From Flavobacteriaceae bacterium (GTDB taxonomy: Bacteria > Bacteroidota > Bacteroidia > Flavobacteriales > Flavobacteriaceae): a stretch of DNA of 64,000 nt. A program made the position numbers and the translations under genes. This document shows positions 63,779 through 64,000 of this stretch, one piece after another (position 1 is the first letter of the stretch; each line of letters begins with the position of its first letter). The DNA lies in NCBI GenBank assembly GCA_030830005.1, contig JAURNV010000029.1, forward strand, positions 1 through 64,000, given 5' to 3'. The notes under the pieces are model-generated. The model saw nothing but the letters and a program-made list of their open reading frames with translations. It ran no database searches and was not told the origin of the DNA.

Positions 63779-64000
63779 TTAGCTATTTAACAATTCTTTA
63801 AATTGCAGTTCAGAGATAATAGAAACCCCTAATGACTCAGCCTTAAGTTTTTTTGCAGGCCCCATATTGTCGCCAGCAACTAAATAGGTAGTCTTGTTTG
63901 AAATTGAAGAAGAAACCTTGCCTCCATGTTGTTCAATTAAACCCTTCAACTCATCTCTTGAAAACGTGGAAAAGACACCAGACACAACAAACCGCATACC
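63779..64000 (-). CDS. ligA: NAD-dependent DNA ligase, C-terminal BRCT domain (partial)
   Basis: The last 73-74 residues of a protein that runs off the right edge of the window. They form a BRCT domain: RFVVSGVFSTFSRDELKGLIEQHGGKV, then SSISNKTTYLVAGDNMGPAKKLKAESLGVSII, ending in SELQFKELLNS. The GxxGxK-like pattern and ending match LigA. LigA seals nicks during replication and repair. The N-terminal adenylation, OB, zinc and HhH domains are outside the window. Confidence 0.85.
   Translation of the reverse strand, partial: GMRFVVSGVFSTFSRDELKGLIEQHGGKVSSSISNKTTYLVAGDNMGPAKKLKAESLGVSIISELQFKELLNS

Overview
The window is an ordinary-looking stretch of a Flavobacteriaceae (Bacteroidota) chromosome. 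This rests on the AT-rich sequence, the start regions with no Shine-Dalgarno sequence, the repeated promoter -7 element TAnnTTTG, two type IX secretion genes (porQ and a porD/DUF4835 gene), several Bacteroidota-only families (DUF5683, DUF6913, GIN/DUF2807), and an apparent sulfonolipid (capnine) gene pair. I see no phage, insertion sequence, CRISPR array, plasmid function or defence island. Gene density is very high, with many 1-14 nt overlaps, and no gene-free stretch exceeds 300 bases.

Layout, left part. Positions 1-110 hold the 3' end of one tRNA and a complete tRNA-Pro(GGG). Positions 300-7817 (+) run through uridine kinase, a DivIC/FtsB-like protein, a dienoyl-CoA-reductase-like SDR, parA, parB, a DUF5683 protein, dapB, an enlarged signal peptidase I, a WbqC-family protein and a VOC protein. 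RNase P RNA lies on the minus strand at about 7818-8114, back to back with dnaX. Positions 9921-16732 (-) hold the polyphosphate genes ppx, ppk1 and a SixA-like phosphatase, then pdxH, ribonuclease Z, a STAS-like protein, pyrB and pyrR.

Middle. Positions 16833-18121 (+) hold a small membrane protein and an isoaspartyl peptidase lipoprotein. Positions 18118-20489 (-) hold an alpha-oxoamine synthase and a CysK-like PLP enzyme that together look like the first two enzymes of capnine synthesis. Next come an oligopeptidase B-like lipoprotein, prfB with a programmed +1 frameshift, a HAD hydrolase, a large outer-membrane barrel protein, fumC, a CPBP protease, a PaaI thioesterase and dnaK. Then follow panB, an RluA-type pseudouridine synthase and leuACDB.

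Right part. On the minus strand lie rpsA, cmk, porQ and lon. A GIN-domain protein, an MFS transporter, an alpha/beta hydrolase, msrB, lpdA, a DinB-like protein, a second SDR, aroQ and xerD follow. A tightly overlapping minus-strand run then carries fabI, a YbbR-like gene, coaE, a histidine kinase and a response regulator. After these come recN, porD, coaBC, rpoZ and bamD, then a PagL-like deacylase (+), dapA, a DUF6913 gene and the C-terminal end of ligA at the window edge.

The genes are mostly housekeeping: cell division and segregation, lysine and leucine synthesis, pyrimidine synthesis, CoA synthesis, envelope assembly (BamD, LepB, PorQ, PorD), proteostasis (DnaK, Lon) and replication or repair (DnaX, RecN, LigA, XerD). 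The points most worth a second look are the capnine pair, the prfB frameshift with a strong SD-like stimulator in a lineage thought to hide its anti-SD, several operator-like perfect palindromes next to dnaK/panB, lon and the capnine pair, and three promoters so close to start codons that the mRNAs may be leaderless.
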